A stretch of DNA of 64,000 nucleotides from Amphiura filiformis (Eukaryota > Echinodermata > Ophiuroidea > Amphilepidida > Amphiuridae), in NCBI RefSeq assembly GCF_039555335.1, contig NC_092644.1, positions 52,541,365 to 52,605,364 on the forward strand, in the 5' to 3' direction. Positions 54,026 to 59,642 of the stretch are shown piece after piece. The notes below the pieces were generated by a model. The model did no database searches and was not told where the DNA came from. It was given only the letters and a program-made list of their open reading frames with translations. Both the position numbers and the translations under genes were made by a program. Every line of letters begins with the position of its first letter. Within the stretch, counting starts at the first letter, position 1.

Positions 54026-56588
54026 TAATAATAATAATAAAAGCAGTCAAGTTAGCTCAATCGATAAAGCGTTTGACTATGGTGCGAGAGGTTGCGGTTC
54101 GAACCCTAGTTGTGCCAAGTACACTCTCGTGAAAAAAATGAGTTAGCTTGAAGATTCCCCTGGACAAGGAACTTACTACTAATTGTCTCGAAACTCGGTG
54201 AGCTGATCCTGGTTGCGAAGGTTATTTTTGGAATGTCTATCGTATGTGCTCTTGTAGCAGCAAATTCCCTGAATTGTTGTTAAATGGTTTATGGAATGAT
54301 GTGGGGCCATAGTGGTCAGCGACAACCTGTGAAGTGTGCTGAGGCTAATGTGGATTAACATCTAGGCGTTGTGCCTGTGCGTAGCGCACTATAAATCACT
54401 GCGCCTTTTTATTTAAAAACAATAATAATAATAATAATAAAAAAAATAATAAAAATGATAATAAAATAATAATAATAATAAAAATAAAAATAATATCGAT
54501 CTGAGAGTTGTAACTAACAGCCACGACGCAGTGACGTAACTGCCGGGGCCGCTGGGCATATTTGGACCCTACCAGCGAAGGAGAAAAGGAGAGAGAAAGG
54601 AGGGAGAAGGAAAAGAGAGAAGGAGGGCGAAAGCGAGTTAAAATCTAGACAAAGAGGTCCTTAGGCACGTGCTGTTTTTTTGTGAGGAAGTGGGTGAGGA
54701 GTATCCCAATTCAGTGGACCCTTTCCCTACGAAGACTAACTTTAATGCTGAAAGTGGACTACAGCCATCACTAAATGAACTTTTGGGCGCTATTTGAACA
54801 GTTTATCATGAAAAGTGGTGCCTTTGTGAATTTTAATATTTTACCCTAAAAAGTGCACATTCTTGTCGCGAGCCCCGTCCACCTTTGGTGGATTTGGGCC
54901 CCGCCCCATATTGGTACAATTCCCAGCTATGATACCCTTGCCACATCGTCTTATCATTTCGTGCTTACCCACAAAACTTAATCGTCAATGTTTGTACCCA
55001 TAGGAATCCTTGAATTAGATCAAGTCATTGTTGTTCTGCTAACCACTGGAATGTTTATTGGTGGTGTTTTGGCATTCATCCTGGATAACATAATACCTGG
55101 TAAGGCAGGGCTGTTGTAGTTTTAAATTGATGTAGGTTATTAAAGATGTGGATTTGTCGATTCTGAAAATGAAGTATTTCATGGATTATACTTAATTCTT
55201 TAATATATTCTCCTGATTGGTAAAGCGCCCAGGTTAGACGCCACAATGAGTTGGGCTAATCCTGGGACTAGTATTGGCTGAGTCAAAAGCTGTTCTTAAG
55301 TTAAAATCAAAATAGTGGCTCTTTTCATATTGTCCAAATTTGGTCCAAAGGCATCATCGGTGAAGGAATCAAATAACAGGCTTAATTACAATGTATTGTT
55401 TAAGGGGAGCTTGAACTAGTGCTGTTTAAACTGCAATATGGAAACAGATAAAGTTTACACGCAAGAGGAATGGTATGGAATCTATAAAGATGATCCCAAG
55501 ACTTGATATAAGGGGTGGCATCCCGGGGGGGCACTTCCATGTAAGATATGCATCAGGTGCCTCGGGATAGACCCCCTTTTTCAAACCGGCTTGTACCCAA
55601 TGACCCCCTTTTTTGTGTTATGGTCCTACCTATTACCCAATGACCCCCTTTAAAAAAATTAATGTACTCAATGACCCCCTTTTTCTATTTCCTGCTATAC
55701 CCAATGACCCCCCCCCCCCCCTTTTAATTCCCAAATTTAGGTGATATTTGTGTTCTCCTCCAGAAATAATGAGATTTTTCACATTTCCAAGGTGGAAAAG
55801 TTGTTTTTACGCAGTTTGGCACTTATTTATGTGTACTTAATGATACTCTTTTGGCAATCCTGTACTAAATGACTCTTTTGGCAATCCTGTACTAAATGAC
55901 TCCCATTTTACTTTTTCTTACCCCAACGAACATCCTTTTTTCAAAATTTCATACCGAATGACCCCATTTTTATTCAGGTTGTGTACTGAATGACCCCATA
56001 TTTTTGTATATTGTACATTTGACCTGAATGCCCCCTACTTTTAACATGGCCGAGGCACATCCCTGCCATTTCAGATAGGGAGTGCCTCCCCGGGGGTGGC
56101 ATTTCCGTCCCATGGCCCAAGACCTTCGTTTGGATATATTATTGGCCCTCACTCAAGAACCGTCAGACCAGACCTATGGAATAATAAAGTATTGGTTTAT
56201 TTTACTGATTGCCCATAATGTATAATATTAAGAAGTATGCTAAATTGTTCTATGGCTACTATAGCTCCTACTATCCCACTTGTCTTCATGTTAGTGTGAA
56301 ATATCGTAATCAAAGGAAAACTGCATCTATTCCATTGTGTTTAACATTATTTTAGGAACTATCGAAGAACGAGGCTTAGTTGCATTTTCACGACAATACA
56401 AAGAGGACGATGATGAAATAAACTCCTTGGATGTGTATGATCTTCCCTTTGGTATGACGCTTCTCCGACAGTTGAAATGGACTCAGTACATCCCATTTAG
56501 TCCGACGTACGCAAGGAAGAGAATAATAGTTGACGAAAAGGATGGGTATAATGTGGGAACTGTAGAGACGAATGAAAACGGGGTTTAA
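30461..56588 (+). CDS. SLC23-like: SLC23/NAT nucleobase-ascorbate transporter, copy 1, 12 exons, exon 2 lesion
   Basis: Twelve exons (listed separately) join with consistent phases to about 597 residues, the normal length for SLC23 membrane transporters. Landmarks in order: the TM1 QH pair split exactly by intron 1; [34 protein letters not shown]-type TM ([10 protein letters not shown]); [12 protein letters not shown]; the conserved [19 protein letters not shown]; the NAT signature [10 protein letters not shown] at 51732-51761; [37 protein letters not shown] near the C-terminus. NAT family members import uracil, purines or ascorbate. Vertebrate SVCT1/2 have P at signature position 1; Q here is typical of nucleobase carriers, so a nucleobase substrate is inferred. 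Exon 2 lacks two T's relative to copy 2, which shifts the frame. It is either a pseudogene or a sequence error in two T-runs; the other eleven exons are clean. Confidence 0.
30838..30886. repeat. Degenerate GGACTC hexamer patch
   Basis: gactcgggactcggactcgtactcgagtccggactcgagtcc, related to the larger arrays at 31978-32105 and 44968-45098. Confidence 0.
31085..31830. repeat. Direct duplication in SLC23 intron 1, left copy
   Basis: About 750 bases beginning near catactgcagtta and containing ccgtgttaattgaatggaga and gaatgctggttaaca. It recurs at 32750-33640 in the same orientation with a few percent divergence. The two copies flank exon 2. Confidence 0.
31893..31975 (+). repeat. 85-base block shared with 39157-39238
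   Basis: gttatcttggtttaatagct, then gtttaagtcctg, aaaggtcg and attctactgtagacatgact, ending catcatg, is nearly identical at 39157-39238; a weaker relative is at about 29900-29990. The copies lie before the hexamer array and just beyond the opposed LINE pair. Confidence 0.
31978..32105. repeat. GGACTC hexamer array
   Basis: Runs of ggactc with interruptions (aacattga, acatcagaaattggcag, acaccaac), giving Asp-Ser or Leu-Gly repeats in artefactual frames. Located 480 bases before exon 2 of SLC23 copy 1. Confidence 0.
32234..32382. repeat. Dispersed repeat, partner of 222-346
   Basis: Shares aattaaaagaaccact, gcgggaat, gctgaagta, gtgaaagg and atattatggcat in order with 222-346. Confidence 0.
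32586..32744 (+). CDS. SLC23-like: SLC23 copy 1, exon 2 (two bases short; altered donor position)
   Basis: Acceptor tatttcag. It should read HFLTFFGSG as in copy 2, but both T-runs are five rather than six long, so the frame from exon 1 meets TGA at once, while [19 protein letters not shown] and the rest sit in another frame. The donor is gtacgt at 32745, three bases (ggc) later than in copy 2, adding one alanine codon to GVR. Confidence 0.
32750..33640. repeat. Direct duplication in SLC23 intron 2, right copy
   Basis: Same sequence as 31085-31830, but longer because about 150 bases (gtgtatgtta ... ccggccaatatttaaagtat ... gtcgcactttgg) are repeated once more inside it at about 33250-33420. 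It starts right at the exon 2 donor. Confidence 0.
33641..34675 (+). other. Probable 5' UTR of the LINE at 34676
   Basis: About 1 kb without gene signal between the intron duplication and the LINE ORF. It is slightly less AT-rich from 33880 on. A leader containing the LINE's internal promoter is the likeliest content, but the left edge cannot be fixed. Confidence 0.
34676..37546 (+). mobile_element. CR1-like LINE with 2A-like leader, zinc finger, endonuclease and RT, 3'-truncated
   Basis: One intact frame of about 957 residues from the ATG at 34676 (an in-frame GTG lies three codons earlier). Order: hydrophobic leader [14 protein letters not shown]; a 2A-like [10 protein letters not shown] near residues 63-72; a PHD-like C-x2-C...C-x2-C...H-x2-C...C-x2-C finger; an endonuclease ([43 protein letters not shown] stands for the usual SDH-VI); RT motifs [55 protein letters not shown] and catalytic YADDT. 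It ends at VRPTLEYS, where (TTCAGA)n and an opposed LINE begin, losing the C-terminal domain and 3' UTR. Catalytic residues are present, but without a 3' end it cannot prime itself. It sits in SLC23 intron 2. Confidence 0.
34676..37561 (+). CDS. LINE ORF: leader-2A-like-PHD-endonuclease-RT polyprotein
   Basis: No stop or frameshift in about 2.9 kb, so the insertion is young. The last residues SDSDSDSD are encoded by the hexamer tail of the adjoining minus-strand LINE, not by this element. Both the RT active-site YADD and endonuclease ITESW/GDFN residues are in place. Confidence 0.
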   Translation: MISSCLLLVLTVYSSTSTTSDGIYPLPSVFNNSAEHVSTHHRHFSRPVVYYPNSTSTRQILVSGDIQPNPGPSSKPATCANCERSIRRDHRRSTCSSCQEPLHLKCSMLPLHLIRQQNLPVPSSMCSPCTTKLLPYADDSMTSNNASINTTDSSSSATISSFSDQYDQSLLLLNAGSIVNKIDELNCLINTMNSKPAIIGITESWLSANITDSELCISNEYCMLRNDRATRGGGVCMFIHNSLKPRICNNFSTPDCESVWVECKFAKCNLMLCLYYRPPYRNTNTLPQLSSSIAQALRSIPMDSKLIVFGDFNVNLFDSSHYLFDELSDLQHSYGLKQHISQPTFFGPTSESLLDHIYTNDANLISNITHLSPLGACHHTVIQCSINLQPTPTKAVSRPIWQYSKADWEAANRELLNFQFNEYDDVDQAWTSFHGAFMQTMCIYIPQKSVKCKTNDSPWLNSELRKLIRKKHRLFNQWKKSKKTNDYKKYKEVRNKLSNQLKYAKQDYFSNLLDNNSPGKRFWGYVKSKSSQSSIPDSIHYKDVTANTPCDIANVFSCFFSECFNQDEVSDSFISNYDTVSSISHFSCYTGEIHKLIRKLKNNSAAGVDGITSVMLKNTAFSVSPLLAQLFNLSLHTGCVPSAWKLSRVIPIFKSGDRQSASNYRPISLQPIISKLMERVIHQHILQHLNQNNILTPRQFGFLPKSSTSDALTTALHDWYNALEKRHDVAVALFDLTKAFDRVPHGPLLLKLRSVGITGPLMSWLRSYLSNRTQVIAVHGVTSDPAPVISGVPQGSVLGPLLFLIYANDLCLSNFSQDSALVLYADDTTLYKPLTCNSDLTGFQEDINAIHNWFRSNHLSANDSKTKTMIISTKKEPYPQMQLYMNQQPIERVSSVKFLGIWISNNLSWKVHVDSICKKARRTIGFLHRSFHNAPLHIRRSLYLALVRPTLEYSDSDSDSD
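37541..39148 (-). mobile_element. Non-LTR retrotransposon 3' half with (CTGAAT)n tail
   Basis: The minus strand from about 39148 encodes an RT fragment (38003-39145), then a 460-base 3' UTR with a CA-rich stretch (37690-37830), ending in four TCTGAA/CTGAAT units at 37541-37562. It is 5'-truncated inside the RT. The hexamer tail meets the plus-strand LINE head-on. Confidence 0.
38003..39145 (-). CDS. LINE reverse transcriptase fragment, ~380 residues
   Basis: Open frame with no start of its own ([11 protein letters not shown] at the cut). RT motifs: [41 protein letters not shown] and catalytic YVDD; then [22 protein letters not shown] and [14 protein letters not shown]. Stop at 38003. Clade not firm, but distinct from the plus-strand LINE. 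The first aspartate (FSKAFD) and the YVDD pair are both present. Confidence 0.
   Translation of the reverse strand, partial: NWVLDDISSAIDRNQYGSIKGSSTSHCLIEILDVFFKGTDKGGTVGTLVVTDFSKAFDCIDHTLAIQRLYELGVRSELLPWIINFLTARRQRVQYHSALSEWETLSCGVPQGTKLGPITFLGVINNASEESLTKSFKYVDDLTLGEVRPAKQVSQIGPDVQDLDAWAKDHHLKLNPSKCKVIQVCFMREPPVPPSLHIAGIELEMVSETKLLGLTVQSNLGWQSQVNNMVSKSSRRLYMLSRLKRFGVPTGDLVSVYIGYVRPTCEYAAPVWHGSITNDQAHQLERIQKRACRIILGANYSSYTDSLDQLELQTLNDRRLHLCTQFAQKCVESDRYSEWFPHNMRTHNMTLRQCNKYQVPRTKTKRYGNSSIPYLTHLLN
39149..39860. other. Intronic sequence, 85-base shared block at 39157-39238
   Basis: Only the repeated block noted at 31893 is recognisable; no exon. Confidence 0.
39861..40534. mobile_element. 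TTAA-palindrome family 1, complete copy
   Basis: TTAAGGGATCTAAAATGAGC at the left, ccccagcccTTAA at the right. It is a 674-base near-complete inverted repeat: tcaattgaaaa...gaaggtcaaaattttcaattga in the middle, cctcgaagtaaa/tttacttcaagtact further out, gaattgcattctgaatacgaag/cttcgtattcagaatgcaattc near the ends. TTAA at both ends fits piggyBac- or Kolobok-type insertion. No coding capacity. Confidence 0.
40535..41448. other. SLC23 intron 2, right end: no gene seen
   Basis: AT-rich; an open frame running into exon 3 is merely intron read-through. No second exon 2 was found here or elsewhere before exon 3. Confidence 0.
41449..41540 (+). CDS. SLC23-like: SLC23 copy 1, exon 3
   Basis: Acceptor tttgtag, donor gtgggt; 92 bases, phase 2 in, phase 1 out. 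It codes [16 protein letters not shown], the conserved TM3 region. An 8.7-kb intron with two opposed LINEs and a palindrome precedes it. Confidence 0.
41975..42561 (-). mobile_element. Decayed LINE RT C-terminal remnant
   Basis: Two minus-strand frames (42561-42304 and 42226-41975) read [21 protein letters not shown] and [20 protein letters not shown], the blocks that follow the RT domain in CR1/Jockey-like LINEs. They are separated by frameshifts. Older than the other LINE copies. Confidence 0.
42786..42935. repeat. C/A-rich simple tract
   Basis: acac/ccc words with a run of C at about 42864-42875; located just before the 62-base exon at 43048. Confidence 0.
43048..43109 (+). CDS. SLC23-like: SLC23 copy 1, exon 4 (62 bases)
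   Basis: A micro-exon between attgcag and gtacaa. It codes [20 protein letters not shown], the extracellular loop before VQGA; human SLC23 proteins have NTS....W..R.RE/V-QGA here. Its phases (1 in, 0 out) are exactly those needed to join exons 3 and 5. It holds an N-glycosylation sequon (NST). Confidence 0.
43156..43341. mobile_element. MITE with ~48-base inverted repeats
   Basis: gagtaacgccatgctggatt (left arm, with cgcagtggcag) pairs with ctgccatgtg and aatccaacatggcgttactc (right arm, 43297-43341). 186 bases, no coding. Confidence 0.
43447..43625. repeat. GTACCC/GTACTC hexamer array, copy 1
   Basis: cccgtacccatactcgtacc ... cttcggacccggaaccgtac ... cccatgggtacgg. The same words, including gtacccatggcttcgg, form the array at 45340-45575, so the two share a source. 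Preceded by a (ATC/CATCAT) tract as in the second array. Confidence 0.
43879..44326. mobile_element. MITE with inverted repeats carrying TGACGTCA
   Basis: TTTAGCC...tatactggaagacagagact + agtttgcgtctgacgtca at the left pairs with tgacgtcagacgcaaactagt ... tctgtcttccagtat...GGCTAAA at the right. Each arm contains TGACGTCA, the CRE/ATF palindrome. The interior 115-codon frame 43924-44271 has no recognisable domain. Confidence 0.
44968..45098. repeat. GAGTCC/GGACTC hexamer patch
   Basis: cccgagtccttttttgaacg, ccgagccgagtccgagtccagc and ccgagtccagactcg; related to 30838-30886, which shares gagtccttttttc. Confidence 0.
45340..45575. repeat. GTACCC/GTACTC hexamer array, copy 2
   Basis: A degenerate array with higher-order unit cccgtactcgtacccatggc + ttccga repeated at least three times. 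It leaves several frames open on both strands (Arg-Thr, Pro-Tyr-Ser), which are not genes. Confidence 0.
45571..45612. repeat. (ATC)n microsatellite next to a splice acceptor
   Basis: About 13 ATC units ending roughly 27 bases before exon 5 of SLC23 copy 1, within the branch-point zone. Confidence 0.
45639..45820 (+). CDS. SLC23-like: SLC23 copy 1, exon 5
   Basis: Acceptor cgctacag, donor gtaagt; 182 bases. It codes [38 protein letters not shown] and GQHWGIAS. An (ATC)n array ends only about 30 bases upstream of the acceptor. Confidence 0.
45821..47306. other. SLC23 intron 5, left part: no gene seen
   Basis: A short direct repeat 'cgtgcagtgagaata' occurs at about 46239 and 46258. Otherwise no recognisable feature. 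Confidence 0.
47307..47876. repeat. Composite dispersed repeat, copy 2
   Basis: Full-length partner of 7453-8415 without the nested MITE. It shows the intact order: gcaattgtaggcacc, ccatcaataccataaactta, a segment related to the TTAA palindrome right arm, tcgaggggaga, ctaacgtgcagtgac. Confidence 0.
48461..48581 (+). CDS. SLC23-like: SLC23 copy 1, exon 6
   Basis: Acceptor gtctttacag, donor gtaact; 121 bases. It codes [20 protein letters not shown], then KTPIFRMFP; human SLC23 has LFSQYL and a similar F.LFQVFP. The GWKRGKCG loop is basic. Confidence 0.
48906..48987. repeat. Three imperfect 28-base tandem units
   Basis: tttgtctaattttgacccaa / ttttgtgtgattttgacccg / ttttgtctaaatttgaccca. It directly precedes an inverted-repeat element. 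Confidence 0.
48988..49616. mobile_element. MITE with ~38-base inverted repeats
   Basis: caattgaatacatgaataca + aaagccacctaagtccat (48988-49026) pairs with atggacttaggtggcttt + tgtattcatatattcaattg (49579-49616). 629 bases, in intron 6 of SLC23 copy 1. Interior frames unrecognised. Confidence 0.
50219..50375 (+). CDS. SLC23-like: SLC23 copy 1, exon 7
   Basis: Acceptor tttaccag, donor gtaagc; 157 bases. It codes [19 protein letters not shown], then [12 protein letters not shown] and SWFYIPYPG; family members have YGYLARTD...PWFRFPYPGQWG. Confidence 0.
50399..50989. mobile_element. TTAA-palindrome family 1, shorter complete copy
   Basis: TTAAGGGATCTGGAATGAGCG ... ccccgtcccTTAA, 591 bases. It lacks about 80 bases of the central loop relative to 39861-40534. 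It sits 23 bases after the donor of SLC23 exon 7. Confidence 0.
51508..51761 (+). CDS. SLC23-like: SLC23 copy 1, exon 8 (NAT signature)
   Basis: Acceptor atcaatag, donor gtgaga; 254 bases. It codes [15 protein letters not shown], the substrate-site segment [39 protein letters not shown] and the signature [10 protein letters not shown], which ends at the exon border. The ESIGD glutamate and the signature Q-N pair are the substrate-contacting positions in NAT structures (UraA, UapA). Confidence 0.
51971..52100 (+). CDS. SLC23-like: SLC23 copy 1, exon 9
   Basis: Acceptor cttttgtag, donor gtaaga; 130 bases. It codes [20 protein letters not shown], then [17 protein letters not shown], the conserved segment after the NAT signature. 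Confidence 0.
52101..53105. other. SLC23 intron 9: low-complexity and GC-rich patches, no gene
   Basis: At 52227-52460 a G/C-run segment (gggaggggggtttgtgcggc) resembles the interior of the CAG-ended MITEs, but no ends were matched. At 52720-52800 a CpG-rich stretch (gcggcgcggtacagcgacgc) stands out against AT-rich flanks. Confidence 0.
53106..53228. repeat. (AAAT)n microsatellite
   Basis: About 30 units of taaa with few interruptions at the left end (actaaataaat). Confidence 0.
53690..53833 (+). CDS. SLC23-like: SLC23 copy 1, exon 10
   Basis: Acceptor gattttag, donor gtaagc; 144 bases. It codes [20 protein letters not shown], then [11 protein letters not shown]. An (ACT)n array begins about 50 bases downstream of the donor. 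Confidence 0.
53886..53966. repeat. (ACT)n microsatellite
   Basis: About 20 perfect ACT units, an aggccct interruption, then four more. It begins shortly after the SLC23 exon 10 donor. Confidence 0.
53968..54042. repeat. (AAT)n microsatellite
   Basis: About 25 AAT units. The same motif resumes at 54420-54490 on the far side of a SINE, so the SINE lies inside an AAT array. Confidence 0.
54043..54418 (+). mobile_element. tRNA-derived SINE
   Basis: The head at 54043-54117 is tRNA-like: A-box-like ttagctcaatcgataaagcg and a perfect B box ggttcgaaccc at 54096-54106. A roughly 300-base tRNA-unrelated body ends gcgtagcgcactataaatca + ctgcgccttttta. It would be transcribed by RNA polymerase III and moved by a LINE. 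The (AAT)n after it may be its own tail. Confidence 0.
55004..55099 (+). CDS. SLC23-like: SLC23 copy 1, exon 11
   Basis: Acceptor acccatag, donor gtaagg; 96 bases, phase 1 both sides. It codes [20 protein letters not shown], then FILDNIIPG, the last conserved TM pair region. Confidence 0.
55522..56094. mobile_element. MITE with 8-base target duplication and internal tandem repeats
   Basis: ends CCCGGGGGGGCAC and GTGCCTCCCCGGG, flanked by ggtggcat on both sides (55514-55521 and 56095-56102). Interior: many tandem 'acccaatgacccccttttt' units (55595-55730, weaker to 56030). An 8-base duplication is hAT-like. Relative of 60546-61680. Confidence 0.
56356..56588 (+). CDS. SLC23-like: SLC23 copy 1, exon 12 (C-terminus, stop)
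   Basis: Acceptor attttag, TAA at 56586-56588. It codes [23 protein letters not shown] and QYIPFSPTY; human SVCT has PEERG, YNLPFGM and YLPISPTF. The hydrophilic cytosolic tail ends ETNENGV. Confidence 0.
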
Positions 56589-56649
56589 CAACCTCGTAAT
56601 ATTGTGACTTACGCTCAAGTACCTTATGTAACATGTCATCGCGCACTTG

Positions 56650-56673
56650 AATAAATTTGACACTATGAATAAA
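56650..56673 (+). promoter_or_regulatory. Poly(A) signals of SLC23 copy 1, duplicated
   Basis: AATAAA at 56650-56655 and 56668-56673, created by a direct repeat of tgaataaatttgacacta, 62 and 80 bases after the stop. Confidence 0.
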
Positions 56674-56780
56674 TTTGACACTATCTTTTAAAAATCACCA
56701 GTAATTAATCAAACAAATAATTTTTGCCGTCATCTTGTATTTTTGAGGCAAGGTTAACCAAATGCTAGCATACAAATGGT

Positions 56781-57145
56781 TTAAGGGGGTACTACACCCC
56801 TGTGGTAAATTCGTGACTATTTTTGCATTTTTTCAAAAATAATAACACACTGGTAACAAAAGTTATGTATATTACTGGGGCAAGGAATCCAATTACTACA
56901 CTGAAATTTCAGTGACTCAAGACAAGCGGTTCAGTATATATGATAGGAAATGTGGTACATTCTAGCGGTACCTCTTTTCTTATCATAAATAACGAACCGC
57001 TTGTCTTGGGTCACTGAAATTCCAGTGTAGTAATTGGATTCCTTGCCCCTATAATATACCTTTTAAAACTTTTGTTATCACTGTGTTATTAATTTTGAGA
57101 AAATGAAAAATAGACACAAATTTATCGAGGGTGTAGTACCCTTAA
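56781..57145. mobile_element. TTAA-type palindromic MITE, family 2, copy 2
   Basis: TTAAGGGGGTACTACACCC and GGGTGTAGTACCCTTAA ends. The arms run through gtgactatttttgcatttt, caattactacactgaaattt and cagtgactcaagacaagcgg, meeting around tatatgatagg. It is about 190 bases after the SLC23 copy 1 stop. Confidence 0.
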
Positions 57146-57766
57146 CTCAATCGATAATTCACATTGTCATGATTGTTGCTGTATTACTAGGTGCTATCGA
57201 TAACGTTTCCGTCTTTAACAGGTTGCTTGAAAGGAAAACTCTTGAACATTTTTCTCATAGCTTCTGGTGGTTGTCTCAATCACGATGGAGCCCTCTCGCA
57301 ATTCTTGTAAAGGGTCATTTTATAGGGGGTCTTCTTAACTTTATCCTTCTCCTGGAACCCTAACCCTATTTCCAAATCCCAACCCTAAAATCTATTTCTA
57401 ATCCAAAGTCCTAACCGCTAATGGCATAATCATATAACAGTAGATTAAACGTTAATAAAAAAAATTATACACCTATACATTTCTTTGTCCAACGTGCTTG
57501 GGTAGCTGTGTTAGGCCAAAAAAAAATTGTTTGTTTGTCCATAAAGGCTTATGAAATAGTTGGGTCGGTAGGTCGGATTTTTTTTCTTCAGATATTGCAC
57601 TTGAAACTGACAACTGACCAGACTGGTAAATAAGTCCAAACACACAGCACTTCACTGGTTTTAAAACTCGAGATGGTTCTGCATAGGCCTGGCATTTTCG
57701 GGTAATTTTGTACCCGGGTACCCGCCGCATTTTTCGGGCGGGTAACCGGGTACCCGAAATTGCAAA
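57146..57766. other. Non-coding sequence between the SLC23 copies
   Basis: Contains 'ccctaaccctatttccaaatcccaaccct' near 57358 and GGGTACCC palindromes at 57715-57755. No gene. Confidence 0.
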
Positions 57767-58111
57767 AGTTTTTTATTTTTTCGGTTTTGTAGTGTCCCTG
57801 GACCTAGACCTAAACCATAGGATTATTCATGGTTGATCTAAAAAAAAAAAAAATCAAGATATTTTGTATTTTTAATATGTAAATTGATACTTTGTATTCA
57901 TGTCATACTCTATTAATGATTTCAAAATGCATTCAAATTCAATGCATTTTGAAATCATTAATAGACTATGACATGAATACAAATTATCAATTTTCATATT
58001 AAAAATACAAAACATCTTGAATTTTTTTTTTTTTTAGGTCAACCATGAATGATCCTAACATTTAGGTCTAGGTCCAGGGACACTACTAAAACCAAAAAAA
58101 TAAAAAAAACT
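57767..58111. repeat. Near loop-free 345-base palindrome
   Basis: agttttttattttttcggtt ... tagtgtccctggacctagac ... catgtcatactctattaatg ... aaaatgcattcaaatt is mirrored by aattcaatgcatttt ... cattaatagactatgacatg ... gtctaggtccagggacacta ... aaaaaaact. Arms about 170 bases with few mismatches; the centre is within tgcattcaaattcaatgca. Confidence 0.
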
Positions 58112-58491
58112 CTCAAGCCAGGTTTTTTATACATGACAAAATTAATACTGATTTTTTTATGCTTATGTCCATTCATATGAATGTAAATAAACATAAATAC
58201 ATATTCATTAATCCATTTATCCATTTATATATACGTAATGCTGAGCATTTTGGCCCAAATTTGACCTCACAGATGAATTTATCAAGTCTTTGCCATTCTA
58301 AATATGTATACTTTTATATACTTTAGACCAACAATTTAGCAGTAATATGAGGCCCAAACGTTTCCATAATTCCAGGGTTAAGACTAAGGACGAACAACAT
58401 GAGATATTTGACCTATCAATATATACTAAGTCCAAGGGCCAAATACAATGTACAAAGGTGACCTGGAGAAATATGAAGCTTTCTGTGTAAA

Positions 58492-59642
58492 GCCCATTAT
58501 ACACGATCTGACTTATGATTGGACACAGCTGTCAAAAGTTAATTTGCCATGTTTACAAAGATTGATCAATGCATATTTTGAAAACATACACAATCTGACT
58601 AATTATAGACGACGTCAAGAGTACTGAGAAGTGGGTCATGGGATGCACAAAATTATCATCTTGGTATTGTGACCATTATTATGAAGTGCACCAGTCAACA
58701 GTATGCTTCGACTATATTTATAAACACGTTTTTATAAATACGCACGTGACCCCCTCCACGCTGCCATAACAGCTTGCAGACAGTTAGTCTCGAAGTGACC
58801 TTCTACATATCGGGTGGTCTTCCTATACATTTGAATACAAAGGTGGAACATATATATTATTATATTGTAAACGTTTCCGTCGTCATACTTTCAAAATGTT
58901 GTTTATTATACCAAATTACAAATTCGGAATCGCCCATGTGTAATGCTATTCAATTAACACTTAAATTTGATGCTATTTATATACAGAGTGCACGCTAGCA
59001 ACCATTGGTTACTGCTCCAAGCCTGGGCTCATACACCTGTTCCAAATTTTGATATGCCATAGACTTTGTGTTGTGATCATTTCGAAGAATAAACGGCAAT
59101 TGTCTTGCTTGGTTCGAAAATATATCGCAAGGAGGACAAGTTTGGCGTATTTTAATGCTCTTCAATAGGAATTAGCAAACGTAGATTCATTTGATGTACT
59201 GGAAAGATGAATGTTTAATTTCAAGAACATCAATCAACATGCGGAAGCCAATTTCATAAACAGATGAACTTTCTGTAACCCTACCACAATACCTATGAGA
59301 AACATCCCAAAGTGTTCCATTTGCTTCGCAGACTTAAAAGTCTTTTTTTTTTTTAAGCAGCCATGGTTGTGGGTATGTGGTATACTGAAAAATGGAGATT
59401 GTCCCTTGTTTGGTATGAGAAATCATGGTTGTGGACACATATGCTACCTGTTTAAACTTATTAACATGATTAATCCATTAAAATGGAAATGGAGCAAGGT
59501 CTATTTGTTTTCGACTCCATTTTTAAGTGTGTTGGGCCCATGATTTACCCATGATCGACAGTCAATGTAAATTTACATGGTCTGACCATCCAACGAATCT
59601 GTCTTTTGCAATGTAAAAATCCGATCGTGTATAGTGGGCTTA
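58492..59642. mobile_element. 1.15-kb element with ~22-base inverted ends
   Basis: taaagcccattatacacgat (left) and atcgtgtatagtgggctta (right). The interior at about 58985-59095 is an inverted copy of the interior of the MITE at 25749-25944 (aaccattggttactgctcca ...), suggesting nested or shared origin. No transposase frame recognised. Confidence 0.
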
